Shown here piece after piece: positions 32,176 through 40,557 of a DNA stretch of 64,000 nucleotides. The position numbers and the translations under genes were made by a program. The notes under the pieces are model-generated. The model worked only from the letters and a program-made list of their open reading frames with translations. It made no database searches and had not been told where the DNA came from. Numbering within the stretch: position 1 is the first letter of the stretch; each line of letters starts with the position of its first letter. The stretch comes from Prolixibacteraceae bacterium. Its GTDB lineage: Bacteria > Bacteroidota > Bacteroidia > Bacteroidales > Prolixibacteraceae. The stretch spans positions 1 through 64,000 of the forward strand of contig JARKOX010000149.1 in assembly GCA_029975525.1 (NCBI GenBank), written 5' to 3'.

Positions 32176-34428
32176 ATGAATGAGATCGCTGCTATTTTGA
32201 GAAATGACAGCCCGGCTACAGAATTATTACAAACGATTCAGATGTCTGTTTCGGACACTCCTATCCGTGCGTTTGAATCCGGTTGGCGTTTTATAGAATT
32301 TTTTGCTGCCCAACCTCCTGCCCTGCTGTTACTCGACGCTGCATTTCCAGAAGCAGCCGAACTACTTTCAAAGATCAGAAAGATCCCCGACCTGCAACCG
32401 GTCCCGGCAGTGGCGGTCACCACCTCCGAAACCGGGGCGGAGACCAAAAAAGCGCTCCTGAACGCCGGACTCCAGGCATTCTTATCAACCGATGCCGACG
32501 AAGCCGAAGTGTCGGCACTGATCCCCACTTTAATCGCCAGCGGCCGGTTCGCACCTTCGTGGAAGCCAGATACTCGGGCGATCAACAAAGAACTTTTGAA
32601 TACGGTTCACTCCAATACAGTCGACGACGTCATCACCCCCAATTCTTCGGGACATAGAATCCGAAGAAATCCGGAAGCCGAAATACTTTCCGGCAGGAAA
32701 GAGCCGGAAGCCCGCAAGAAAAATTCCGAAAAAAATTTCCGGCTGTCCCAATCATCTCCTTTGAAGAAGATTCAGGTTTCTGAAACCAGCCGCCCGGTCA
32801 AAAACGGAAAAATATTTCCTGTTGAAAAAAACTCCAGACTGATAACTTATCCGGAAGAAAAAGCACATCCGAATTTTGTGCGGGACCTTTCGGCATGCGA
32901 CCAGACCGAAAATGCCCTGCACGAAAGTGAAGCAAAATTCAGGGCAGTGGCCGAATCCTCCATCGCCGGCATAAGCATTACCGATATGGAGGAGAACTTC
33001 ACCTACGTCAATGATGCATTTGCCGCCATGCTGGGATACGAAAAAGATGAACTGATCGGGAGAAACCTTTCGATGCTGACCTCCGTCGATGAGCTGTTGT
33101 ATTACAGAAAAAAAACGGAAAACCGCAAACAGGGCTTCAGCGAAAAATATGAGATACAGCTTCAAACCAAAAGCGGCGAAACCAGATCTTTCCTGCTATC
33201 GGCCTCCCCGCTGATTTCAGGTGAAGGAGAGGTCACCGAAATACTTGGCGTGACCATTGACATTACCGAACGAAAAAAAGCTCTGGAGACCCTCAAAAAG
33301 AGCGAAGACCGGTTCAGAAGTTATTTTGAATTGTCGATTGCCGGGGTGGCCATCACCTCGCCTGATGCCGGATGGATGGAGGTAAACGACCACCTCTGCC
33401 AGCTGCTTGGATATACCAAAGAAGAACTTCGCCAGAAAACCTGGATCGAAGTGACCCATCCCGACGACCGGCAACCCGACCTGCAACACTTTCAGCAAGT
33501 GCTGAACGGCGAAAAGGAAGGCTACTCCATTTACAAACGGTTTCTCCGGAAAGACCAGCAAATCATCTGGACCCACCTGTCGGTCAAATGTATCAGACAT
33601 GTCGGCGGCAATGTCGACTATTTCGTTGCCGTTCTTTTCGACATCTCGGAACGCATGCAGGCCGAGGAGGAAATCTGGCACCTCAACGAAACACTGGAGA
33701 AAAAGGTAGAAGAGCGGACCGCCCAACTGAAAGCCCTGAACCAGGAGATGGAGGCTTTTGCCTACACCGTGTCGCACGACCTGCGCGCCCCGCTCCGCGC
33801 GATCGACGGCTTCACCCGCATCCTGATCGAAGATTATGCGCCTCAACTGGATGCCGAAGCCTGGCGCATCTGTTCCGTCATCCAGGATAATGCCCAAAAG
33901 ATGAACGAACTGATCGACGACCTGCTCTCTTTCTCCAGAATGGGACGGGCCCAGATGCACCTGTTCGAAACAGAGATGGACCCGATGGTGCAAGCTATTT
34001 TTAACGAACTCACAACACGTGCCATGCAGGAGCAGATCGATTTTCGCCCCGACCCGCTGCTGCCGGCGCCGGCCGACTCGCACCTCATCAAACAGGTGTG
34101 GATGAACCTGCTCTCCAATGCCATCAAATACTCCTCAAAAAACGAACATCCGGTCATCAGGGTCAGTTGCCGGCAGGAGGAAGAGACCATCATCTATTCG
34201 GTGAGCGACAACGGCGTAGGCTTTAACATGCAGCAGGCGGGCCGGCTCTTCGAAGTCTTTCAGCGGCTGCACAGCGCCGATGAATATGAAGGAACCGGCG
34301 TGGGACTGGCCATCGTCAAACGGATTGTAAACCGGCATGGCGGAGAGGTGTGGGCCGAAGCGGAAGTAAACCAGGGAGCCACCTTCTGTTTTTCGCTACC
34401 CGCCCACCTGCCGGAGCACCAAAGCTAA
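32176..34428 (+). CDS. PAS sensor histidine kinase with degenerate receiver-like N-terminus
   Basis: 750 residues from the ATG at 32176 (MNEIAAILRND); an in-frame ATG at 32056 would add 40 residues without domain character. Order: a receiver-like domain (1-125) with an Asp in LLLLDAAFP and VAVTT, but without the usual Lys-Pro; a basic Ser/Lys-rich linker (130-245); PAS domains at about 265-380 (FRAVAESSIAGISITD, NDAFAAMLGYEKDEL) and 390-505 (FRSYFELSIAGVAI, LGYTKEEL, ending DISERMQAEEE); a coiled coil; HisKA with AYTVSHDLRAPLRAIDGF (phospho-His); and HATPase_c with NLLSNAIKYSS, DNGVGFN and GTGVGLAIVKRI. No transmembrane segment, so cytoplasmic sensing. No response regulator adjoins it. Confidence 0.88.
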   Translation: MNEIAAILRNDSPATELLQTIQMSVSDTPIRAFESGWRFIEFFAAQPPALLLLDAAFPEAAELLSKIRKIPDLQPVPAVAVTTSETGAETKKALLNAGLQAFLSTDADEAEVSALIPTLIASGRFAPSWKPDTRAINKELLNTVHSNTVDDVITPNSSGHRIRRNPEAEILSGRKEPEARKKNSEKNFRLSQSSPLKKIQVSETSRPVKNGKIFPVEKNSRLITYPEEKAHPNFVRDLSACDQTENALHESEAKFRAVAESSIAGISITDMEENFTYVNDAFAAMLGYEKDELIGRNLSMLTSVDELLYYRKKTENRKQGFSEKYEIQLQTKSGETRSFLLSASPLISGEGEVTEILGVTIDITERKKALETLKKSEDRFRSYFELSIAGVAITSPDAGWMEVNDHLCQLLGYTKEELRQKTWIEVTHPDDRQPDLQHFQQVLNGEKEGYSIYKRFLRKDQQIIWTHLSVKCIRHVGGNVDYFVAVLFDISERMQAEEEIWHLNETLEKKVEERTAQLKALNQEMEAFAYTVSHDLRAPLRAIDGFTRILIEDYAPQLDAEAWRICSVIQDNAQKMNELIDDLLSFSRMGRAQMHLFETEMDPMVQAIFNELTTRAMQEQIDFRPDPLLPAPADSHLIKQVWMNLLSNAIKYSSKNEHPVIRVSCRQEEETIIYSVSDNGVGFNMQQAGRLFEVFQRLHSADEYEGTGVGLAIVKRIVNRHGGEVWAEAEVNQGATFCFSLPAHLPEHQS

Positions 34429-34582
34429 AAAATCCCGCCCGGTCACCTGTCGGGCAACTTTATTGTAGTTTTATTCCCGGGAGAACATGCTCCTGTTTCA
34501 GAAAACGCTCTCCCGGAAACGCTGAAAAAGAGAGGCCTTCTCGCAATTTCAGAGAACCCTTTTCAGAAAGTTTTCCGAAGGG

Positions 34583-36058
34583 TCAGGATTTCACAACGGT
34601 TTTAAACCGACGGTAGGCTTCGTCCCAGTTGAGGAGGCGCGACGGCAGAAACTGCAGCACTTCGGAAGACCGGGCAACAATGTGGCGCATCTCCTTCAAT
34701 GATTCGACGTACCCCAGGGCGCGGGCCTGCATCAGAATATTGCCGATGGCCGTTGCTTCGGTTGGTCCGGCAGCTACCAGCAAACCGGTGGCGTCGGCGG
34801 TGAGCTGGCACAAAAACCGGTTGTTGGCGCCGCCCCCGATCACATGGATCTTTTCGATCCGCCTGCCCAGGACCGTTTCAATTTGCTCCAGCGTGTACTT
34901 GTATTTCAGCGCCAGGCTGTCGTAGATGCAGCGGGCAATCTCTGCTTTGGTGGCCGGAGCCTCCTGTCCGGTGCGCCGGCAAAAAGCGACAATTGCCTCG
35001 GGCATGTCGGGCGGATTCAGGAAAGCGTCGTCGTCCGGATCGATGAGAAAAGCAAATGGTTTGGCGCTGCGGCTCATCTCCACTATTTCGTTCCACGATA
35101 AAGTTTCCTCCTGGTCCCACCGTTTTTTGCACTCCTGGATTAACCACATCCCCATAATATTCTTCAGAAAGCGGGTGGTGTCATCCACCCCTCCTTCGTT
35201 GGTGAAGTTCATTTCCAGGGTCTGTTCAGACACCAGCGGCACGGGCGACTCCACTCCCATCAGCGACCAGGTGCCCGAACTGATATAAGCCCAGTTCTCC
35301 CCTTCGGCCGGGACGGAAGCGATGGCCGAAGCGGTGTCGTGCGATGCCACGGCAATACAGGGAATCCGGTCGCTGCCGGTTTCGCGGCACACTTCCGGGG
35401 TAATGGGGCCCAACACGGTTCCGGGCAAAACCACCTCCTCCATCAGCTCCACCGGAATTCCGGCGGCTTTGAACAGACGCAGCTCCCACGCCGGCTGGCC
35501 GGGCTTCAGCAGCTGCGAGGTACTGGCAATGGTGTACTCATTTTTGCGGATACCGGTAAACAGATAGTTCAGCGTGTCGGGTGTGAAGAGCACACTGCGG
35601 GCAATTTTCAGATAGGAGTGGTTTTCAGCAACCGAGGAGAAAAGCTGGAACAGCGTATTAAACTGCATAAACTGGATCCCCGAAAGCAGGTAGGTCTCCT
35701 TTTTGGAGAGGCGTTTGAAGAAATTTTCCATTGCCGAATTGGTCCGCGGGTCGCGGTAGGCATACGGAAGCCCGGCCAGGTTTCCTTCACGGGTGATCAA
35801 CGCATAATCGACCCCCCAGGTGTCAATCCCGATCGATTCGGGCTGGATACCCAGTTCGCGCACACACTTCGAAAGGCCGGTTTTCAGCTCGTCGAACAGG
35901 CTGAAAATATTCCAGTAAAAATGGCCGTGGAGTTGCAACATCTGGTTCTGGAAACGATGTACTTCGGTCAGCTCGAGCGTTTCGCGGTGCAGCGCCCCCA
36001 GCATGGCCCTCCCGCTGGATGCCCCCAAATCAAAAGCAAGGAAATAATGTTTTTTCAT
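34583..36058 (-). CDS. rhaB: Rhamnulokinase
   Basis: 491 residues, FGGY kinase fold. N-terminal domain: FLAFDLGASSGRAMLG (ATP phosphate loop) at 5-20, IGIDTWGVDYALI near 76 with the catalytic-region Asp, YAYRDPRTN near 98, and MQFNTLFQLFS near 133. C-terminal domain: CIAVASHDTASAIASVPA near 238, YISSGTWSLMG near 258 and IHVIGGGANNRFLCQLTADA near 398. The match to RhaB rather than xylulokinase rests on HGHFYWNIFSLF and MQFNTLFQL. It phosphorylates L-rhamnulose at O1. No rhaA, rhaD or rha transporter is adjacent, so it is an orphan kinase here. Confidence 0.92.
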   Translation of the reverse strand: MKKHYFLAFDLGASSGRAMLGALHRETLELTEVHRFQNQMLQLHGHFYWNIFSLFDELKTGLSKCVRELGIQPESIGIDTWGVDYALITREGNLAGLPYAYRDPRTNSAMENFFKRLSKKETYLLSGIQFMQFNTLFQLFSSVAENHSYLKIARSVLFTPDTLNYLFTGIRKNEYTIASTSQLLKPGQPAWELRLFKAAGIPVELMEEVVLPGTVLGPITPEVCRETGSDRIPCIAVASHDTASAIASVPAEGENWAYISSGTWSLMGVESPVPLVSEQTLEMNFTNEGGVDDTTRFLKNIMGMWLIQECKKRWDQEETLSWNEIVEMSRSAKPFAFLIDPDDDAFLNPPDMPEAIVAFCRRTGQEAPATKAEIARCIYDSLALKYKYTLEQIETVLGRRIEKIHVIGGGANNRFLCQLTADATGLLVAAGPTEATAIGNILMQARALGYVESLKEMRHIVARSSEVLQFLPSRLLNWDEAYRRFKTVVKS

Positions 36059-36263
36059 AAATAAATTCAGAATAGTTCTTCAAAAATACAAAACCGGCGG
36101 CTTATGGGCGTCCTGCTCCCTCCTGAAAATTTCCGGCGGTAAATCCGGGATAAACTTTCCCGTTTTCTGAGCTGTTTATTGTAAATTGTAGAGACGATTT
36201 CAACGGATACACCCACGAAAACGTACGTTGACCATCTTGTTTAACCAATGTAAAATCACAAAA

Positions 36264-37247
36264 ATGAAGGACATGAAACTAATCTTAAGAACCGGGATGC
36301 TGCTCTCTTTCTGCTTCCTGCTGGCGTACCCGGCCGATGCACAAAAGATGCTCGAAAGGATTGCCAACAAGGCCAAAGAAAAAGCAGGCAACGTTTTGGA
36401 ACGCAAAACCGAAGAAAAGGTAGACGAAAAGATTGACCAGGCTTTTGACCAGGCAGAAGAAGCTGTTTCCAAAAAAACCGAAGACAGTATCTCCGGGAAG
36501 AGCACAGAGAACCAGCAGCAGCGGATGCAGGGTATCCTGAAGGGGCTGGGGATGTCGGGCGAACCGGTGCCGGTAGCCGACAGTTATACTTTCCCGGTAA
36601 AAATACAAATGCACCTTGAATCGTGGGACGGCCAGGGGAAGAAAATGAACGACGGCGATTTTATCACTTACCTGTCGCCCGGCGAGGCCAACTTTGCCTA
36701 CGAGGCCATTTCGGGCGATGTGGGTCAGAAAGGGAAAGGAATTTTTATCCTCGACTTTAAAAACAAAGCTTCGATCATGCTTTCCGAAGAGGAAGGGAAA
36801 AAAACCGGGGTTGTTTTTGGCCTCAACTCGCTGCTGAATGGCGAGCTTCCGAAAGAAGAGGCACAACCAGCCGACGCCGGCGCCACCGCTTCGCCCCTGT
36901 TAAATCCGCACCTGAGCAAAACCGGCCGTTCCAAAAAAATACTGGGATACAATTGCGAGGAGTATCACTATGACAATCCCGAAGAAAGTTCGGAAGGCAA
37001 CTTTTGGATCACCAATGAACTGGAGGTAAAAACCGGCGATTTTATGGGCACCCTCTTCAAAACAGCCTCTTTCTCTTCCGGTCTCGGCTGGGGGTATCTG
37101 ATGGAATCGGAAACGGTTGACAAAAAAACCAAAGAACGTTCGCTGATGCAGGTGACCGACATCGATACCAAAGTCAACAAAAATTTCAACCTGAAACAAT
37201 ACCAAATCACCAACATGGGGGCTGTCAACCTCCCCTCCGGACAATAA
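36264..37247 (+). CDS. Secreted DUF4412-like protein
   Basis: 327 residues from the ATG at 36264, or 324 from 36273; the ORF further upstream (36228) is not needed. Signal peptide LILRTGMLLSFCFLLAYPADA, cleaved near AQK. Residues 25-75 are a charged, coiled-coil-like helix (ERIANKAKEKAGNVLERKTEEKVDEKI). From about 100 a beta-rich domain (FPVKIQMHLESWDGQGK, FITYLSPGEANFAYEAI, LSKTGRSKKILGYNCEEYHYDN, FWITNELEVKTGDF) fits DUF4412, a family of exported Bacteroidota proteins without known function. A strong terminator follows, so it is a single-gene unit. Confidence 0.8.
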   Translation: MKDMKLILRTGMLLSFCFLLAYPADAQKMLERIANKAKEKAGNVLERKTEEKVDEKIDQAFDQAEEAVSKKTEDSISGKSTENQQQRMQGILKGLGMSGEPVPVADSYTFPVKIQMHLESWDGQGKKMNDGDFITYLSPGEANFAYEAISGDVGQKGKGIFILDFKNKASIMLSEEEGKKTGVVFGLNSLLNGELPKEEAQPADAGATASPLLNPHLSKTGRSKKILGYNCEEYHYDNPEESSEGNFWITNELEVKTGDFMGTLFKTASFSSGLGWGYLMESETVDKKTKERSLMQVTDIDTKVNKNFNLKQYQITNMGAVNLPSGQ

Positions 37248-37309
37248 CCTATCCCCAAACGACAGCCCGATTCTTTTCCGGAGATTCTTCACCTTCTCCA
37301 TCAATGGAT

Positions 37310-37362
37310 AAAAGATGCCCAGCCTGGCCGATAAACATTCAGGTTGGGCATCTTTTGTTTTG
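37310..37362 (+). terminator. Intrinsic terminator after the DUF4412-like gene
   Basis: AAAAGATGCCCA (37310-37321) pairs perfectly with TGGGCATCTTTT (37345-37356), extended inside by GCCTG/CAGGT, and followed by GTTTTG. The stem itself carries the T-run. Confidence 0.9.
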
Positions 37363-37463
37363 GCATTTATTCCGGAACCAAAATTCCCCGTCATCAAATT
37401 CCGTTTTTTACCGGAATGAAAAATTTGATACGCTCCCCTAAAAAAACAGAGAATATAAACCTG

Positions 37464-37489
37464 AAAACTATTTAAGTTTTTTAGTTTTG
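37464..37489 (+). promoter_or_regulatory. Candidate TetR operator overlapping the efflux operon promoter
   Basis: AAAACTA (37464-37470) and TAGTTTT (37482-37488) are perfect inverted arms 11 bp apart. The right arm overlaps TAGTTTTG (37482-37489), a full match to the TAnnTTTG -7 element. The tetR ATG is at 37513. Binding by the product of the first gene would block the promoter; inference from position and symmetry. Confidence 0.55.
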
Positions 37490-37512
37490 CGTCCTATCCG
37501 ATTGATATCATT

Positions 37513-38130
37513 ATGGACACCAAAGAAAAGATACTCAAAAGGTCCGCCGAGCTGTTCCCGTTGATGGGCATCCGCAATGTGACCATGGACTATCAGGCTT
37601 TAGATCTGAACATTTCCAAACGGACGATTTACGAGTTGTTTGAAGACAAAAAAGATCTCGTCCTGCAATGTATCGGCGAAATGATCCTGAACAACAACAA
37701 GCTGCTGCTCCAAATTATTGAACAAACCGAAAACGTCATCCAGGCACTTTTCCTGATTATTCAGCAGGAAGAGGAACAACGCAGGGGGTTCAATCCCGTA
37801 TTTGTGGAAGATGTAAAAAAATACCTCCCGGAGCTGAACATCTCCTTTTTTGCCAATAAGGAGAAGATGAAAGAGTTTTCCGTATCCTTCATCATGCTGG
37901 AAAAGGGCATGCGCGAAGGAGTTTTCCGCGAAGACCTGCAAATTGAGGTTGTTGATAATTTTCTCTACGAAATGATCGGGATCATTCACAACAGCGAACG
38001 GCTCAGGCTACTGGACCCTGGCAAAGGCGAAATCCTGAACAATATTTTCCTGCCCTATTTCAGGGGGATTTGTACCCGCAAAGGCCTCGACCTGATGGAT
38101 AATTACTTTGAAAAACTGAATAAAGCTTAA
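37513..38130 (+). CDS. TetR/AcrR-family transcriptional regulator (RND operon 2)
   Basis: 205 residues. N-terminal helix-turn-helix: ILKRSAELFPLMGIRNVTMDYQALDLNISKRTIYELFEDKKDLV (about 8-52), the usual TetR DNA-binding block; the rest is helical and forms the ligand and dimer domain (EFSVSFIMLEKGMREG, EMIGIIHNSERLRLL). It is the first gene of a five-gene cluster, 13 bp before the tolC-type gene, and very likely represses it until a pump substrate or toxic compound binds. A candidate operator lies at 37464-37488. Confidence 0.92.
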   Translation: MDTKEKILKRSAELFPLMGIRNVTMDYQALDLNISKRTIYELFEDKKDLVLQCIGEMILNNNKLLLQIIEQTENVIQALFLIIQQEEEQRRGFNPVFVEDVKKYLPELNISFFANKEKMKEFSVSFIMLEKGMREGVFREDLQIEVVDNFLYEMIGIIHNSERLRLLDPGKGEILNNIFLPYFRGICTRKGLDLMDNYFEKLNKA

Positions 38131-38143
38131 AAACAGATAAACC

Positions 38144-39451
38144 ATGAGAAGAAAACATTCGCTGCTGCTGATGCTGCTTTTTTTCAGTGCAGGGTTGCTG
38201 CACGCCCAGCAGAAGCTGACACTCGACCTGGAGGGTGCCGTGAAATACGCCCTGCAATACAACAAAACGATGAAAAACTCGGGCATGGCGGTCGACCAGG
38301 CCGGCGAAAAGCTGAAAGAAGCGATTGCCAACGGACTGCCCCAGCTAAATGCTGCCGTTGACTACTCCAATGCGCTGGGGGCCAAAATCAAAATCCGCTT
38401 TAACCCCGACATGCCGGCAAGCGAAATCCCCATCAAACCCACCAGCAACTTCAACCTGAACGTGGGGCAGCTTCTCTTCAGCGGAAGTTACCTGGTAGGG
38501 ATCCAATCGGCCAAACTCTTCAAAAGCCTCACGGAAAAGAGCCTTGAAAAAACCGAGCTGGAGATCATCAGCCAGGTAACCGAAGGATACCACCTGGTGC
38601 TGGTTTCGCAGGATCTGCTCAAAATTATGGAACAAAACAGGGCCAACCTGCAGGAGGTGTACCGCAAAACCGAACCCCTGGTCCGCGTGGGAATGATCGA
38701 AAAAACCGATCTCGACCAACTTTCGGTGCAGGTAACTTCCCTGCAAAATGCCGTCAACGCTTCCGAGCGGCAGCTGGAGCTGGCCACCAACATGCTGCGC
38801 CTCCAGCTGGGCGTTCCGGCCGAAACCGAAATAGAACTGACCGAAACACTCGCCCAGATGCTGGAAGAACCTGCTTTCGAAGCTCCGCTGCTTCAATCTT
38901 TCACCCTCGAACAAAATGTCGACTACCAGTTGATGAACTACCAGGAAAAAATGTCGGCAAAGATGGTCGACCTGCAGAAAACCCACTCCCTGCCTACCCT
39001 CAGCGGATTCTACTCGTTTACGCACAAACTGCTGAAACCCGACTTCGACATGTCGCCCGCCAATATCGTCGGCCTGAAGATGAACATTCCTGTTTTTTCC
39101 AGCGGACTCCGCAATGCCCAGCTGCGCCAGGCCCAGATCGACCTGGAAACGGCCCGCAACAACAAAGCGCTCCTGGCCGACCAGCTCCAGATCCAGGAAA
39201 AACAGCTGCGTTTCAACCTGACCAACGCCCTGGAAAACTACACCAACCAAAAAAACAACGTCGAAGTTTCGCGCCGGGTTTATGCCAGCCTGAACCTCAA
39301 ATACACGCAGGGGCTGATTTCGAGCCTCGACCTGATTACGGCCGACAACAACTATCTGCGCGCCGAAACCGATTACATCTCCTCGGTTTTGCAGGTTTTA
39401 CAGGCCCGCACCGAACTGGAAAAAATCTACGGAAGTTTAAAACAGCAATAA
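38144..39451 (+). CDS. TolC-family outer membrane efflux protein (RND operon 2)
   Basis: 435 residues. Signal peptide (MLLFFSAGLLHAQQ). Two OEP repeats: ALQYNKTMKNSGMAVDQAGEKLKEAIANGLPQL near residue 32 and LMNYQEKMSAKMVDLQKTHSLPTLSG near 260, with long helices and barrel strands (FNLNVGQLLFSGSYLVG, GLKMNIPVFSSGL). The family forms the outer membrane exit duct of the pump. It differs clearly from the TolC protein of operon 1. In this operon the TolC gene comes before adaptor and permease, the common order in Bacteroidota tetR-tolC clusters. Confidence 0.92.
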   Translation: MRRKHSLLLMLLFFSAGLLHAQQKLTLDLEGAVKYALQYNKTMKNSGMAVDQAGEKLKEAIANGLPQLNAAVDYSNALGAKIKIRFNPDMPASEIPIKPTSNFNLNVGQLLFSGSYLVGIQSAKLFKSLTEKSLEKTELEIISQVTEGYHLVLVSQDLLKIMEQNRANLQEVYRKTEPLVRVGMIEKTDLDQLSVQVTSLQNAVNASERQLELATNMLRLQLGVPAETEIELTETLAQMLEEPAFEAPLLQSFTLEQNVDYQLMNYQEKMSAKMVDLQKTHSLPTLSGFYSFTHKLLKPDFDMSPANIVGLKMNIPVFSSGLRNAQLRQAQIDLETARNNKALLADQLQIQEKQLRFNLTNALENYTNQKNNVEVSRRVYASLNLKYTQGLISSLDLITADNNYLRAETDYISSVLQVLQARTELEKIYGSLKQQ

Positions 39452-39463
39452 AGGATATTTAAG

Positions 39464-40522
39464 ATGAAACGATTAAACATGTTTGTCTTTGTGCTGGCTG
39501 CATCACTGGCCACACTCACCTCCTGTTCGTCGGGAGAGCAAAAAAAGAGCAGCACGGTTGCCCGCGACGCTGAAAAAAAAGAGATGGTAAAAGTGATGGA
39601 ACTGGGGCGCAAACTGATTTCCCGCTCGGTGGAATACACCGCCACGCTGCAGGCGTTTGAAGAGGTTCACCTGGCGCCGGCCTCTCCTGGCCGCATCGAG
39701 GCCATTAATGTGGAGATCGGCAACCACGTGGGCAAAGGCGCTGTTTTGGTCCAGATGGACCGCACCCAGCTGCAGCAGGCCGAAATCCAGCTAAAAAACC
39801 TGGAAACCGATTTTAAACGGCTGGACACCCTGCAAAAAACCGGCAGCATTGCCCAGCAGCAATACGACCAGCTGAAAACCCAGTATGAAGTGGCCCGCTC
39901 GAGTGTAGCCTTTCTGACCGACAACACCAGGCTGAAAGCGCCTTTCAGCGGAATTATCTCTGGCAAATATTACGAACCCGGCGAAATGTACTCGGGAGCG
40001 CCCAACATCCCGGCCGGCAAAGCCGCCATCCTCTCCCTCGTGCAGATCGACCGGCTGAAAGCCATCGTCAGTATCTCCGAAAAATATTTCCCGCTCATTA
40101 AAACCGGCATGGAAACCGAAATCAGGTGCGACATCTACCCGGGCAAAACCTTCACCGGCCGGATTTTTCGCATCCATCCGACGATCGACCCCGCCAGCCG
40201 CTCGTTCAACGTGGAGATCAGCATCGACAACCGGGAAGGGATCCTGCGCCCGGGAATGTTCAGCCGGGTCACCCTCAACCTCGACCAGGTGGAAGCTATC
40301 GTTTTGCCGGCGCTGGCCGTTCTGAAAATGCAGGGTTCCAACGACCGTTATCTGTTTATCGACCACAACGGAACAGCCAAACGAATTGCCGTAACCATCG
40401 GAAAACGCTACGACGACAATGTGGAGGTGATCTCCGATGAACTGAAAGTTGGCGACAAAGTAATTATCAGCGGACAGGCCCGCCTGCTCGACGGAATGCC
40501 CATTCAGGTAACCGACAACTGA
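39464..40522 (+). CDS. RND periplasmic adaptor, lipoprotein (RND operon 2)
   Basis: 352 residues. Lipobox LTSC (Cys21) and a charged linker. MFP domains: VHLAPASPGRIEAINVEIGNHVGKGAVLVQMD (first lipoyl half, about 68-100), short hairpin TQLQQAEIQLKNLETDFKRL and QQQYDQLKTQYEVAR, second lipoyl half LKAPFSGIISGKYYEPGEMY near 155, then the barrel domain (GKTFTGRIFRIHPTID) and a C-terminal domain to DGMPIQVTDN. It links the permease to TolC. The tolC-type gene is 12 bp before and the permease 35 bp after. Confidence 0.92.
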   Translation: MKRLNMFVFVLAASLATLTSCSSGEQKKSSTVARDAEKKEMVKVMELGRKLISRSVEYTATLQAFEEVHLAPASPGRIEAINVEIGNHVGKGAVLVQMDRTQLQQAEIQLKNLETDFKRLDTLQKTGSIAQQQYDQLKTQYEVARSSVAFLTDNTRLKAPFSGIISGKYYEPGEMYSGAPNIPAGKAAILSLVQIDRLKAIVSISEKYFPLIKTGMETEIRCDIYPGKTFTGRIFRIHPTIDPASRSFNVEISIDNREGILRPGMFSRVTLNLDQVEAIVLPALAVLKMQGSNDRYLFIDHNGTAKRIAVTIGKRYDDNVEVISDELKVGDKVIISGQARLLDGMPIQVTDN

Positions 40523-40557
40523 GCTGAGACGGTTTATATCTTTTAAAGCAACCCGTT

